Assembly: GCF_030815405.1 (NCBI RefSeq)
Contig: NZ_JAUSWX010000001.1
Span: 3,038,001 to 3,102,000, forward strand
Reading direction: 5' to 3'
DNA length: 64,000 nt
From: Agromyces albus
GTDB lineage: Bacteria; Actinomycetota; Actinomycetes; Actinomycetales; Microbacteriaceae
Shown one piece after another: positions 35,779 to 44,015 of this stretch (positions within the stretch are counted from its first letter, which is position 1; each line of letters opens with the position of its first letter). Both the position numbers and the translations under genes were made by a program. The notes under the pieces are model-generated. The model had not been told where the DNA came from. It saw only the letters and a program-made list of their open reading frames with translations, and searched no databases.

Positions 35779-35806
35779 GCTTTCAAAGTTAATTGCGTTT
35801 CAAAGC
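35779..35806. promoter_or_regulatory. MarR-type operator in the divergent promoter
   Basis: Imperfect inverted repeat with ten-base arms GCTTTCAAAG (35779-35788) and GTTTCAAAGC (35797-35806), eight of ten positions symmetric, around TTAATTGC. The A+T-rich spacer also contains promoter-like sequence. 63 bp separate the two divergent starts. Confidence 0.6.
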
Positions 35807-35828
35807 AATTCTGTCATGGAGGCGAACA

Positions 35829-36320
35829 ATGGGCCAAGGTTCGAACGGCACGGATGCACCGCGCACGAACGACGAGGTGATCGAGGCGTTTCGCGCGCAC
35901 AACGGGCAGGTCGGTGGAATCTTCACGGGCGCCGATCTCGTGCTGCTGACCACGCACGGGGCTCGCACCGGACGCCCCCGCACAACGCCGGTCGCGGCCA
36001 TGCATCAACCCGACGGAATCGTGGTGTTCGCCACGAACGCCGGTTCGCAGCGCGATCCTGCGTGGCTGTTCAATCTCAGGGCCCATCCGATCGTCGAACT
36101 CGAGGCGCCGGGAAGCGACGGCGTCGTCGAGCGTTTCGGGGCGCACGCCGTCGAGGTCGCATCCGCCGACGCCATCCGCCTGTTCGACCTGCAGGTGCGC
36201 GCCGATCCCGCATTCGCCGCCTATCGGGAACGCATTTCTCGACCCATTCCGGCCGTCATGCTGCGCCGCACGGAGGTTCCCACCGAACCGGCACTTCTCG
36301 ACGACAGCACGCGCTCGTGA
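35829..36320 (+). CDS. Deazaflavin (F420)-dependent nitroreductase/quinone-reductase family protein
   Basis: 163 residues of the DDN (DUF385) split-barrel family. The F420-binding strand is LLTTHGARTGRPRTTPV, then IVVFATNAGSQRDPAWLFNLRAHPIVELEA. Members reduce quinones or nitro compounds with F420H2. ATG 35829 with GGAGG seven bases upstream. The following DoxX gene overlaps by four bases (GTGA). MarR control suggests induction by a redox-active or aromatic compound. Confidence 0.9.
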   Translation: MGQGSNGTDAPRTNDEVIEAFRAHNGQVGGIFTGADLVLLTTHGARTGRPRTTPVAAMHQPDGIVVFATNAGSQRDPAWLFNLRAHPIVELEAPGSDGVVERFGAHAVEVASADAIRLFDLQVRADPAFAAYRERISRPIPAVMLRRTEVPTEPALLDDSTRS

Positions 36321-36739
36321 CCCGCACTCGGTTTCAGCGCCTCCTCGACCGGGTAACGCTCGGAGTGCGGGTACTGCTCTCGGTGGGCTTCGCCGCGAGT
36401 GGCGCGATGATGTTGGTCGAACCGGATGGCCTGGGCAAGCTGGTGGACGGCATCGGCGTGGGTTCGTGGCTGCGCTTCGCCACGGGCAGGCTGCAGATCG
36501 TCGGCGCGGTCGGACTCGTCGTGCCGGTACTGGCCGGAGCGGCAGCAGCGGCGTGGGCCGCGATGATGATCGGTGCCGTGATCGTCGAGATCGCATCAGG
36601 CACTCCACCGATCGCGGCGACGGTCGTGTTCGTCCTCCTTTCGTGGATCGCCGGGCGGCTCAGGCGCCGCACTCGTGTGCTGCTCGACATCGTGTTCACG
36701 AACCTGCCGCGGTGGACACTCCGAACCAGAGAACGCTAG
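36317..36739 (+). CDS. DoxX-like membrane protein
   Basis: 140 residues, four membrane segments: LLSVGFAASGAMMLVEP, GRLQIVGAVGLVVPVLAG, WAAMMIGAVIVEIASG and ATVVFVLLSWIAGRL, the layout of DoxX/DoxX-like proteins associated with redox stress. GTG 36317 overlaps the preceding stop, so translation is coupled. Function in the membrane is not established. Confidence 0.8.
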   Translation: MTRTRFQRLLDRVTLGVRVLLSVGFAASGAMMLVEPDGLGKLVDGIGVGSWLRFATGRLQIVGAVGLVVPVLAGAAAAAWAAMMIGAVIVEIASGTPPIAATVVFVLLSWIAGRLRRRTRVLLDIVFTNLPRWTLRTRER

Positions 36740-36869
36740 CGAGGTTGCGGGCGGCGAGGCCTTCGAGCACTGCATCGAGCGGATGCCGCAGACCGCCGAG
36801 TGGGCGACCCGGGCGGCGGGCACCGCCGCGAGCATTGACGGCCAGCCGGGCGACGTTCAGGCTGACCAT

Positions 36870-37544
36870 ATGGCAGATGCATCGCCCGAGAACTGGCGCC
36901 TCGTCGACGACTACTTCGAAACGACCCTGATCGACGACGACTCGGCACTGACCCAGGCACGGTCAGACTCCGTCGCCGCCGGACTTCCCGCCATCGAGGT
37001 CACCCCGCTCGCGGGCAAGCTCCTGCACCTCCTCGCCCGCATGTCGGGCGCGCGTCGCGTGCTCGAGATCGGCACGCTCGGCGGTTACTCGACGATCTGG
37101 CTCGCGCGCGGCATCCCCCACGACGGCCGAGTGGTGACCCTCGAGCTCGAGCAGCGGCATGCCGACGTCGCCCTCGCCAATCTCGAGCGGGCGGGCGTGT
37201 CGGAGAAGGTCGACATCGTCGTGGGGCGCGCGGCCGACACGTTGCCCCGCATCGCGGAGCGCATCGACGAGCCCTTCGACCTCGTGTTCATCGACGCCGA
37301 CAAGGAGTCGAACACCATCTACCTCGACTGGGCGATCCGGCTGGGGCATCCGGGAACCGTGATCGTCGTCGACAACGTCGGCCGCTCCGGCGAGGTCGCC
37401 GATCCCACCTCGACAGACCCGATGGTGCTCGGCACCCGGCGCGCTCTCGAGCTGCTCGGCAGCGATCCGCGGGTGGATGCCACGGCGCTGCAGACCGTGG
37501 GCGCGAAGGGATGGGACGGGTTCGCCGTCGCGATCGTCGTGTAG
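36870..37544 (+). CDS. SAM-dependent O-methyltransferase (catechol/CCoA-OMT type)
   Basis: 224 residues, methyltransferase family 3. Motifs: VLEIGTLGGYSTIWLAR (SAM site), VVTLELEQRHADVA and FDLVFIDADKESNTIYLDWA, with VIVVDNVGRSGEV for metal binding. It methylates hydroxyls of catechol-like small molecules with Mg2+. ATG 36870 lacks a clear RBS. The 130 bp upstream hold nothing I can name. Confidence 0.92.
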   Translation: MADASPENWRLVDDYFETTLIDDDSALTQARSDSVAAGLPAIEVTPLAGKLLHLLARMSGARRVLEIGTLGGYSTIWLARGIPHDGRVVTLELEQRHADVALANLERAGVSEKVDIVVGRAADTLPRIAERIDEPFDLVFIDADKESNTIYLDWAIRLGHPGTVIVVDNVGRSGEVADPTSTDPMVLGTRRALELLGSDPRVDATALQTVGAKGWDGFAVAIVV

Positions 37545-37639
37545 CTCGTCGTGAGCGGCCTCGCATCCTGACCCCTCGCCGCACGTGCGGCACCTCGGTA
37601 CGCTGAACGTGAAACCAGACCGGAGAGGGTGGTGAGTTC

Positions 37640-37909
37640 ATGGATGCGACGAAGCACTGGAGCGTCACCGTCGACATCGACGAAGAAGAGGGCACCACGC
37701 TGGCACACGCCAGCCTGCGCACGCCCGCGGGTCAGGATGTGACCGGCGTGGGCCAGGCACAGCGCAACCCGAACGATCCGAGCGTGCCCGAGATCGGCGA
37801 CGAGCTCGCGGTGGCGCGCGCGTTGCGCAACCTCGCCGAGCGACTGCTGCACACAACGGAGAGAGACATCAAGGGCGTCACCGGCGAGTCGGCGCACGTG
37901 CACCGGTAG
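37640..37909 (+). CDS. DUF1876 domain protein
   Basis: 89 residues: KHWSVTVDIDEEEGTTLAHA, GVGQAQRNPNDPSVPEIGDELAVARALRNLA. This is the actinobacterial DUF1876 family, with a dsRBD-like fold and unknown role. GGAGAGGG lies upstream of ATG 37640. Convergent with the DUF3482 gene. Confidence 0.87.
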   Translation: MDATKHWSVTVDIDEEEGTTLAHASLRTPAGQDVTGVGQAQRNPNDPSVPEIGDELAVARALRNLAERLLHTTERDIKGVTGESAHVHR

Positions 37910-37916
37910 TGCAACG

Positions 37917-37932
37917 GGATGCCGCGGCATCC
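37917..37932. terminator. Palindromic bidirectional terminator GGATGCCGCGGCATCC
   Basis: Perfect 16-base palindrome in the 33 bp between the convergent DUF1876 and DUF3482 genes. Symmetry suits both directions. Confidence 0.65.
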
Positions 37933-37942
37933 GCTGACCCGC

Positions 37943-39517
37943 TCAGCTCGTGCTCGTGGTGCTGACTGAGCCTCGACCGCCGTCGAGCGCGCCCGGGTAC
38001 AGCTCGTCGAGCAGCCCCAGCGCAACGTCCCGCAGCACCTCCTCGAGCGCCCGCCCCAAGAACTCCTCACCCTCGCCGCGCCGCGCCCAGATCGCCGCAA
38101 GCCGATCATGTGAAGCGACCACCGCCTCGATGACCATCGGTCGCCAGAACGGCGGATACTCCCCCTTTCGCCAAGCGCCGCGGCCGCGTCCGTAGTGCGC
38201 CACGGCCAGGTAGCGCAGCAGCGCCGAGGTCACGAGCCCGTCGAGGAACCCCTCTTCCCAGCGCAGGGTCGAGTCGCTCCGACCGCGCACCGCGTTGATG
38301 CCGCGTGCGATGCTCCCGCCGCCGAGCACACCGAGGATGGCGCCGGCGATCATTCCGGCCCCGAACGTGAGGCCACCCGCCGCGAGGTCGGCGCCGAGTC
38401 CGGTCAGCGCGCCCGACACGACGCCCGACAGCATGGCCGTGCGGGTCTCGTCGAGCGGAGCGTCGATGTGCAGGTCGTCGGCCACTCGCTCGAGCACCTC
38501 GTCGGCGGCTCGCCCTTCGAGCCGGTGGATCGCGATGAGCCGTTCCGTGCTCTGACGCAGGTCGGCCTGCAGTCGCCCAGCCATCTGCTCCGCGGCATCC
38601 GCTCGGGCCCGTGATCGCTCGGGGCTCGGCAGGCCGAGGGAGCCGCCGACCCGCTGCGCGAGCGGTTCCTCCGGCAGCGTCGTCTGATCGACGGCAGCAC
38701 GCGCGATCGGCCCGGCGAGCGCGGCCATCGCCGCGTCGAACTCGCCCATGCGGAGGTCGCGCCAGGCGGCCGACAAGCGGGCGAAGGCCGGCCGCGAGGC
38801 ATCCGGAACCAGCGGATCGATCGCCGCGAACAGCGTGAACTCCTGCACCCAGCAGCGCGCGAACGCATCGAGTGCGAGCACGCCCCGCACGTGCCCCGAG
38901 TCGCCGAGCGCGGCGCGCCATCGCGCGACATCCGCCTCTTCGGCAGAACGTTCGCGCGGCGGCCCGGTCTGGTTGAGCAGCACGAGCACCGGCTTGCCGA
39001 TCCACTCGAGCACCTCGAGCTCGGGGGCGAGGTAGCCGGCGTCGGCGGGCGCCTCGGCCGCGTTCACGAGGTAGAGCACCACGTCGGCCTGCTCGGCGAC
39101 GTTGCGCACCGCGAGCTGGCTGAGCCACAGCGAGCGGTCCTGGTAGCGGTCCCACACCTGCGAGAGGAACCAGCCGATCGGGTTGCGGTCCTGCCGCAGC
39201 CGGCGCACGAGCCGCACGCTGTCGCCGAAGCCGGGGGTGTCCCACAGCGTGAGCAGGTCGCCGTCAGACGTCTGCACGAGCGGGAACGGCGTCGCCTCGG
39301 CGGTGACGTGCGGGGCGTCGCGCACCTCGCCGACGTCGCGCCCGAGCAGCGTGCGTGCGAGCGTCGTCTTGCCCGCGTTCGTGTGCGAGATGAGCGAGAG
39401 CGAGACGGCGCCGGCGATGTCGGTTCGGGGTTGCCCCGGCGGTCGAGTAGGCAGCGAAGCAGCCGTATCGAGACCCTCGCGCGACCCGGGCCGGTCAGGC
39501 GCTGTGTGCTCGCTCAT
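37943..39517 (-). CDS. DUF3482-type GTPase
   Basis: 524 residues. G1 is HTNAGKTTLARTLLG at about residue 45, G3 is WDTPGFGDS and G4 is LNQTGPP (NQTG instead of NKxD). A C-terminal half with a Gly-rich membrane-like hairpin (ADLAAGGLTFGAGMIAGAILGVLGGG) is typical of DUF3482 proteins. It is always found with a DUF2868 partner, here directly upstream with overlapping ATGA. The pair's role is not known; a membrane-associated dynamin- or Era-like function has been assumed. Confidence 0.85.
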   Translation of the reverse strand: MSEHTAPDRPGSREGLDTAASLPTRPPGQPRTDIAGAVSLSLISHTNAGKTTLARTLLGRDVGEVRDAPHVTAEATPFPLVQTSDGDLLTLWDTPGFGDSVRLVRRLRQDRNPIGWFLSQVWDRYQDRSLWLSQLAVRNVAEQADVVLYLVNAAEAPADAGYLAPELEVLEWIGKPVLVLLNQTGPPRERSAEEADVARWRAALGDSGHVRGVLALDAFARCWVQEFTLFAAIDPLVPDASRPAFARLSAAWRDLRMGEFDAAMAALAGPIARAAVDQTTLPEEPLAQRVGGSLGLPSPERSRARADAAEQMAGRLQADLRQSTERLIAIHRLEGRAADEVLERVADDLHIDAPLDETRTAMLSGVVSGALTGLGADLAAGGLTFGAGMIAGAILGVLGGGSIARGINAVRGRSDSTLRWEEGFLDGLVTSALLRYLAVAHYGRGRGAWRKGEYPPFWRPMVIEAVVASHDRLAAIWARRGEGEEFLGRALEEVLRDVALGLLDELYPGALDGGRGSVSTTSTS

Positions 39518-41013
39518 GGCCGCCTCGCATCGGGGGTGGCGTCACCGTCGTGAGCGGATGCCGCGGCGGCGAGCTGCGCCTCGGCCGCGGCCAGATCCGG
39601 GTCGACGAGGTCGACGAACACCGGCACGCTCCCGTGCGCCTCGACCAGCTCGCGCCACACCGCGCGGCGCTCGTCGCGGCGCTGGGGGTCGTCGCCCCAT
39701 CGCGCGAGGAACGCCGACTCGTCGACGAGAGCGACGGTGGTTCCGGATGCCGCGGCACGGCCGCCCCCCGCACCGAGCTCCGCAAGGAACGCACCGTGCG
39801 CGTCGTCTTCTGGCGTGGCCGTGAGGCTGAACAGCGGCACGCGGATCTCGCCGGCGTCGTTGAAGCCCGTGCCCGCGGCATCCGTCACCTGGCTCTGCTC
39901 GAAGTCGTCGCCCCATGCGACGGGCGCGTCGATCGTCGCGGCGGCGTTGCCGTACGCCCGCGCGAGGATCGCGTCGAGCCCCGCCCGCACCTCGGGCGTG
40001 AGGGTGTAGCTGTAGGGGATGACGCGCACCCGCGCCGGCTCACCCACCCACGCGGCGACGAGCCGACGGTAGTACGGCTCGGTGAGCGGCAGCGCAACGT
40101 GCTTCGCGCGGCGCCGCTCGACGAGGCCCGCGACGAGTGCGAGCACGAGCCGCGGCACGATGACGACGGCGGCGACCGTGGCGGCCATGAGGTGCATCCA
40201 CAGCGCGGCGTTCTCGCTCGCGGGCGCCCGGATCGCCTCGATCGCGGCGATGTCGGGCACCGGGATGCCGGTGACCCACGATCCCGGCGCCAACGTCACG
40301 GCGAGCATGGCGTGCACCTGCTCGGCGCCGAGGAACGTGCTCTCCCACGACGCGCGGTACTCGAACGCGATGCCGCGCAGGTAGAGGCCGGCGATCACGC
40401 CGAGCGCGGTCGCCGCCGCCGCGAGGTGCAGGACGCGAGCGGCGCGCGCTCCGTAGAGCGGCCCGGCGACGCGTGCCCAGTCGCGGGGCAGCGCGGCGAG
40501 CGCCGTTCGCCGGGCGGCAGTCGCGGCATCCGCTCTGCTGAGCTCACCGGATGCACGCACCGACGCGACCCGGATCAACAACGACCGCACCGGGCCGGCT
40601 GCACCGTGCCCGAGCGCCAGCGGCCGCACGAGCAGCCAGAGGTAGATGAGCAGGTTCCACGCGACGAGCGCGAACACCGGCGGCGCGAGCAGGTTGATGC
40701 TCGACCCGCCGCCGATGCGATCGATGAGCAGGCCGAACAGGAACGCGGCGACCACCGTCATGACGCCCACCCACGGCCGCCACCGGATGCCGCGCACCGC
40801 ACGCCTAACGGCCGCCTGACGTGTGCCGATGCGCTCGAGCACGAGCTGCGCGCGCCGCGCGAGGAACTCCTCGGCGCTCGCCCGCTCCCCCACGATGGAC
40901 GCCGCCGCGCGGCTCGCCCACTCGCGGTCGGCATCGGACCACAGCACGCGATCGCGATCCGCCGTCTCAACGGCGCGCGCCGCGGTCGTGTCGAGAGCGG
41001 CCGACTCGTCCAT
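39514..41013 (-). CDS. DUF2868 membrane protein
   Basis: 499 residues. An N-terminal helical part (DREWASRAAASIVGERASAEEFLARRA) precedes four to five membrane segments (WVGVMTVVAAFLFGLLIDRIGGG, FALVAWNLLIYLWLLV) and a soluble C-terminus with PYYRRLVAAWVGEPARVRVIPYSY. It partners the DUF3482 GTPase through overlapping genes. ATG 41013 gives the expected N-terminus; the frame is open to 41304. It is the last gene before the defence island. Confidence 0.87.
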   Translation of the reverse strand: MDESAALDTTAARAVETADRDRVLWSDADREWASRAAASIVGERASAEEFLARRAQLVLERIGTRQAAVRRAVRGIRWRPWVGVMTVVAAFLFGLLIDRIGGGSSINLLAPPVFALVAWNLLIYLWLLVRPLALGHGAAGPVRSLLIRVASVRASGELSRADAATAARRTALAALPRDWARVAGPLYGARAARVLHLAAAATALGVIAGLYLRGIAFEYRASWESTFLGAEQVHAMLAVTLAPGSWVTGIPVPDIAAIEAIRAPASENAALWMHLMAATVAAVVIVPRLVLALVAGLVERRRAKHVALPLTEPYYRRLVAAWVGEPARVRVIPYSYTLTPEVRAGLDAILARAYGNAAATIDAPVAWGDDFEQSQVTDAAGTGFNDAGEIRVPLFSLTATPEDDAHGAFLAELGAGGGRAAASGTTVALVDESAFLARWGDDPQRRDERRAVWRELVEAHGSVPVFVDLVDPDLAAAEAQLAAAASAHDGDATPDARRP

Positions 41014-41230
41014 TTGTCCGCAGTCTATGCCGCGGCGGGGAGTTCGTCGCGGATCCGACGGCGGGCACGGGATCGCGCCTCGTTCACCCTCATGGTGAGG
41101 GCCGCCGTCGGACAGGACGGCACCATCGCGGCACACAGCCCGAAGAACTGGCTCGCGACCGACGGCAAGGGCATCGATCACGCGTTCGCCGCTTTCGGCA
41201 ACGCGATCTTCGGCAGCTACGCCGCGACGA
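41014..41230. other. Spacer at the left edge of the defence island with an unexplained short frame
   Basis: This holds the promoter region of the DUF2868 gene. On the plus strand a frame at about 41092-41250 reads GQDGTIAAHSPKNWLATDGK and on to a stop, without an RBS or a family I know. It overlaps the 3' end of the DUF2075 gene. It may be the remnant of a gene cut by island insertion, or chance. Confidence 0.3.
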
Positions 41231-43015
41231 CTACTTGCTGCGAGGGATGAAGTCCCGCAGGTACGCGCGAAGTGCCGGGTCGCAGACGTAGACGTAAGTT
41301 CCACGGATGCCGCGCGTGAGCAGAACGGTGTAGATGTTGCGAACGAATCTCAAGAGGTCGTCGTCGGTGTACGTCTTGCCGAGGACGGGATTGTTCTCCT
41401 TGCCCTTCTTGTCGAAATACGATCCCCGATCGACGACTACCCTGCCCGCTCGCGCGTCGTAGCGAAGGTCAGGACCGATGATGACGCCGGCGTAGTTGAG
41501 GTCGTAACCCTGGATGGTGTGGATCGAACCGACTTCGTCGACGGACTTCGGCGACGCGATCCAATCGGTCTGCGTGCTGTTCCAACGAAGCCGAGAGCCA
41601 TCGACCTCTATGTCATAGGCAGTCTTGTCGTTCTTGGTCTTCCACTCCCAGGCGTATCCGGCAAGCAAGCGCGAGAGGCCGGCCTCGGCATCCCTCTGGC
41701 GAATCTCGTCCCGCATCTCAGCGACGCTGTCGAACATCCGGAAGTCGTAGCCCTCGAAGGCCTCAGGGCGCGCCGGCTCTGGCAGGCCGGTGTTGGGCGC
41801 GGTACCGAGTATGCGTCTGACGTAGGCGACATAGTCGGAACCCGCCTGCACGCGCATCTGTGACGCGAGCGGATAGTGACGGTTCGCAGCTCTCGCCTCG
41901 CGCACAAGTTCGTCGAGGAGCTCCGCGGGCAGGTCAGCCGGTCGAACACTCTGGGCAGCATCCAGGAGGAAGATCTGGTGCTTGCTCTTCGCTCGGATCC
42001 AATCGAGTTGAGTCTTGGTCGTATCGTCACTGCCGAAGAGCTTCTCAGTGATGATGCGGAAGTTCTTGTTCTGGACGCCTGATGGCTGGTTGGCGCGTTG
42101 GTTGAGCCGGTGTGATTCGTCGACGATGAGCAGGTCGAAGTTCTGATCGGCGAACCCGACGTCGAAGGCCGTCATCACCATGTTCGGCCGCAAGCCGGGC
42201 GTCTTCCGGAACACCTTCTTGATCGACTCCCGCAGCGACTGCTGCGGCACGACAAGCCCGATCCGGAGGTCGGCGAGCAGTTCCCCGTAGCCTTCGACGA
42301 AGAACTCGGAGAAGAGGGAGTCGCTATCGAGATCCTCAGCGGGACTCGTGGTTGCAATGTCGACGAGCAGCTTGAGCATGTAGATAGCAACGACGGTCTT
42401 CCCAGTCCCCGGTTCGCCTTGGACGACGATTGTGCTCGTGGCTCCAGACTCCAGATCCTCAAATAGCCCTTCGAGGATGCCTTCGACGGCGACGGCCTGG
42501 TCCTGCGAGAGCGCCTTGAAGGGCGAGAGCTTGAACAGGTCGCTGTTCTCGATCTCGGGGATGCTACGAGTGAAGACGCCATCTCGCCTGAGCTGCTCGA
42601 ACACCTCGCGAAAGGTCTCGCGATACCGATCACGATCGAAGTAGTCCGCCTCGGTGATCCCGTCATTCCTGTTGAGAACACGGTACGAACCGTCTCCGGC
42701 GAGCATTCGGATCAGATACGACTCAAGGTCGAGGCAGACCGACTTGTTGAACGTATCGTCGACGATGACCCGGATGGTGTTCAGGTGCTGCTTTTCCGGT
42801 GAAGCAAAGTGCTGGCGCATTCGGGCAGCTGCGTTCAGGGATTCCCCGACATAGATGTCGTGGAGCCTCTCAATCGTCATGACCCGTGGGGTTGAACGTT
42901 TGGCATCATCCAGCACATAGACGACCGGCCAATTGCTGTTCCGGTGGTCAAGAGGCGCCCACCTGCCGACAGCCTCGGGAGTGAAGTCGAGGCGCGCAAT
43001 CTCAAAGGGCGTCAT
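41231..43015 (-). CDS. GIY-YIG nuclease domain fused to a DUF2075 ATPase/helicase-like protein
   Basis: 594 residues. N-terminal GIY-YIG fold: VVYVLDD near residue 32, IYVGES near 55, the Arg-containing helix AAARMRQHF and catalytic Glu in LDLESYLI. A P-loop ATPase of the DUF2075/COG3410 (Schlafen-like, SF1-helicase-related) group follows: QDQAVAVEGILEG, Walker A GEPGTGKT at about 200, Walker B FDLLIVDESHRL and the late SIHTIQGYDLNYAGV and VLLTRGIRGTYVYV motifs. It probably translocates or senses nucleic acid and cuts it. ATG 43015 overlaps the MazG-like gene. This pair recurs in defence contexts; its mechanism is not established to my knowledge. Confidence 0.85.
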   Translation of the reverse strand: MTPFEIARLDFTPEAVGRWAPLDHRNSNWPVVYVLDDAKRSTPRVMTIERLHDIYVGESLNAAARMRQHFASPEKQHLNTIRVIVDDTFNKSVCLDLESYLIRMLAGDGSYRVLNRNDGITEADYFDRDRYRETFREVFEQLRRDGVFTRSIPEIENSDLFKLSPFKALSQDQAVAVEGILEGLFEDLESGATSTIVVQGEPGTGKTVVAIYMLKLLVDIATTSPAEDLDSDSLFSEFFVEGYGELLADLRIGLVVPQQSLRESIKKVFRKTPGLRPNMVMTAFDVGFADQNFDLLIVDESHRLNQRANQPSGVQNKNFRIITEKLFGSDDTTKTQLDWIRAKSKHQIFLLDAAQSVRPADLPAELLDELVREARAANRHYPLASQMRVQAGSDYVAYVRRILGTAPNTGLPEPARPEAFEGYDFRMFDSVAEMRDEIRQRDAEAGLSRLLAGYAWEWKTKNDKTAYDIEVDGSRLRWNSTQTDWIASPKSVDEVGSIHTIQGYDLNYAGVIIGPDLRYDARAGRVVVDRGSYFDKKGKENNPVLGKTYTDDDLLRFVRNIYTVLLTRGIRGTYVYVCDPALRAYLRDFIPRSK

Positions 43016-43322
43016 ACTTCGCACTTCGCCCGCGAGCCCTATCGACGGGATACTTCTCGCCGGTCACCGCCAGCTTGTCTCGGATGATCTGGTTCGGATC
43101 AGCTCCGATGCGCTCGGCGAGCAATAGGCAATAGGTGAGCACGTCGGCGAGTTCTTCACGTACCTGATCAACCTCGGCGTCGGTGTCCCACTGGAAGCAC
43201 TCGAGCAATTCGCCTGCTTCGATGGCGATGCTCTTGGCGAGGTTCTCGGGCGTATGAAACTGTGCCCAATCTCGCTCGGCGACGAAGGCCGCAATCTCGT
43301 CGCTCACGGAGAGGTCGGCCAT
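43002..43322 (-). CDS. MazG-like nucleotide pyrophosphohydrolase
   Basis: 106 residues. All-alpha NTP-PPase with the metal-binding motif EAGELLECFQW and EELADVLTYCLLLAERIG, as in MazG and dCTP pyrophosphatase relatives. It would hydrolyse (d)NTPs or alarmones to monophosphate. Stop overlaps the start of the GIY-YIG/DUF2075 gene, so the two act together: depletion or cleansing of a nucleotide pool may be the signal or effector. Spaced 182 bp from vsr. Confidence 0.88.
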   Translation of the reverse strand: MADLSVSDEIAAFVAERDWAQFHTPENLAKSIAIEAGELLECFQWDTDAEVDQVREELADVLTYCLLLAERIGADPNQIIRDKLAVTGEKYPVDRARGRSAKYDAL

Positions 43323-43504
43323 GGCGTCAATGTAGCAGGGAAGGGATCCGCGACCTCTCGGTTCGGCGTGTTGATCTCGACATGGATCGCCGGGGCTTGA
43401 TCGCCCTCACGACCGGCGTCTACGTCGCCGTCACCAAACGTTGGAGTTGGGCGATGCTGCCTAAGTCACGACGCGTCGGAGCAGGATTCGCTGCAGGTGC
43501 CCTC

Positions 43505-43969
43505 TTAGCGCTTTCCTGTTCGACGAAGGTTGTCGAGATATGTGCGCCGAATGTCCATGGATAGGACGGCCGGATCCTCGTGCTCCCAATAACGAACTAC
43601 AGTCCAGCCAGCCTCCGCTAGGGCCTGATTGTTCCTCGCATCCCTGGCACGATTGAGTTCGATCTTTGGGTGCCAGTACTCGGGGTTCGTCGCTGGCGGC
43701 CGATAGTGCTCAGGACATCCATGCCAGAAGCATCCATCGATAAACACAGCCACCTTGGCCTTCGTGAAGACGATATCCGCTCGACAACGAAGGCCTCTCT
43801 CCGGTGCGTAGTCGACGCGAAATCGCATCCCAAGAGTGTGCAAGAGCCTTCTCACCCGCAGCTCGGGCGCGGTGTCTCGGCGTCGGTTGCCGAGCATGAT
43901 CCGTCGACGCGCCGGCGAACTCGCCCAACTAAGCCCGCTGGCGCCCGGCGAAGGAAGATCATTCATCAC
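43505..43969 (-). CDS. vsr: Very short patch repair (Vsr) mismatch endonuclease
   Basis: 154 residues. RRDTAPELRVRRLLHTLGMRFRVDY, catalytic Asp in RADIVFTKAKVAVFIDGCFWHGCP (with zinc Cys/His), then KIELNRARDARNNQALAEAGW and VVRYWEHE. Vsr nicks beside T in T:G mismatches that arise from deamination of 5-methylcytosine. It belongs with the cytosine methyltransferase at the head of this operon and indicates that the island's m5C mark is maintained. 46 bp after the HerA gene. Confidence 0.95.
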   Translation of the reverse strand: MMNDLPSPGASGLSWASSPARRRIMLGNRRRDTAPELRVRRLLHTLGMRFRVDYAPERGLRCRADIVFTKAKVAVFIDGCFWHGCPEHYRPPATNPEYWHPKIELNRARDARNNQALAEAGWTVVRYWEHEDPAVLSMDIRRTYLDNLRRTGKR

Positions 43970-44015
43970 CGCTTATCCCAGCCTGCGGCCTATTTCGAGC
44001 CGCCTAAGGATAAGG

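Noticed and set aside
41092..41250. Short plus-strand frame at the left island edge
   Set aside because: No RBS, no recognisable family, and it overlaps the end of the DUF2075 gene. Kept only as a possible remnant.
43377..43564. Plus-strand frame with a lipobox-like LALSC end between mazG and vsr
   Set aside because: It overlaps the vsr 3' end, has no RBS, and the hydrophobic stretch is short and late in the frame.
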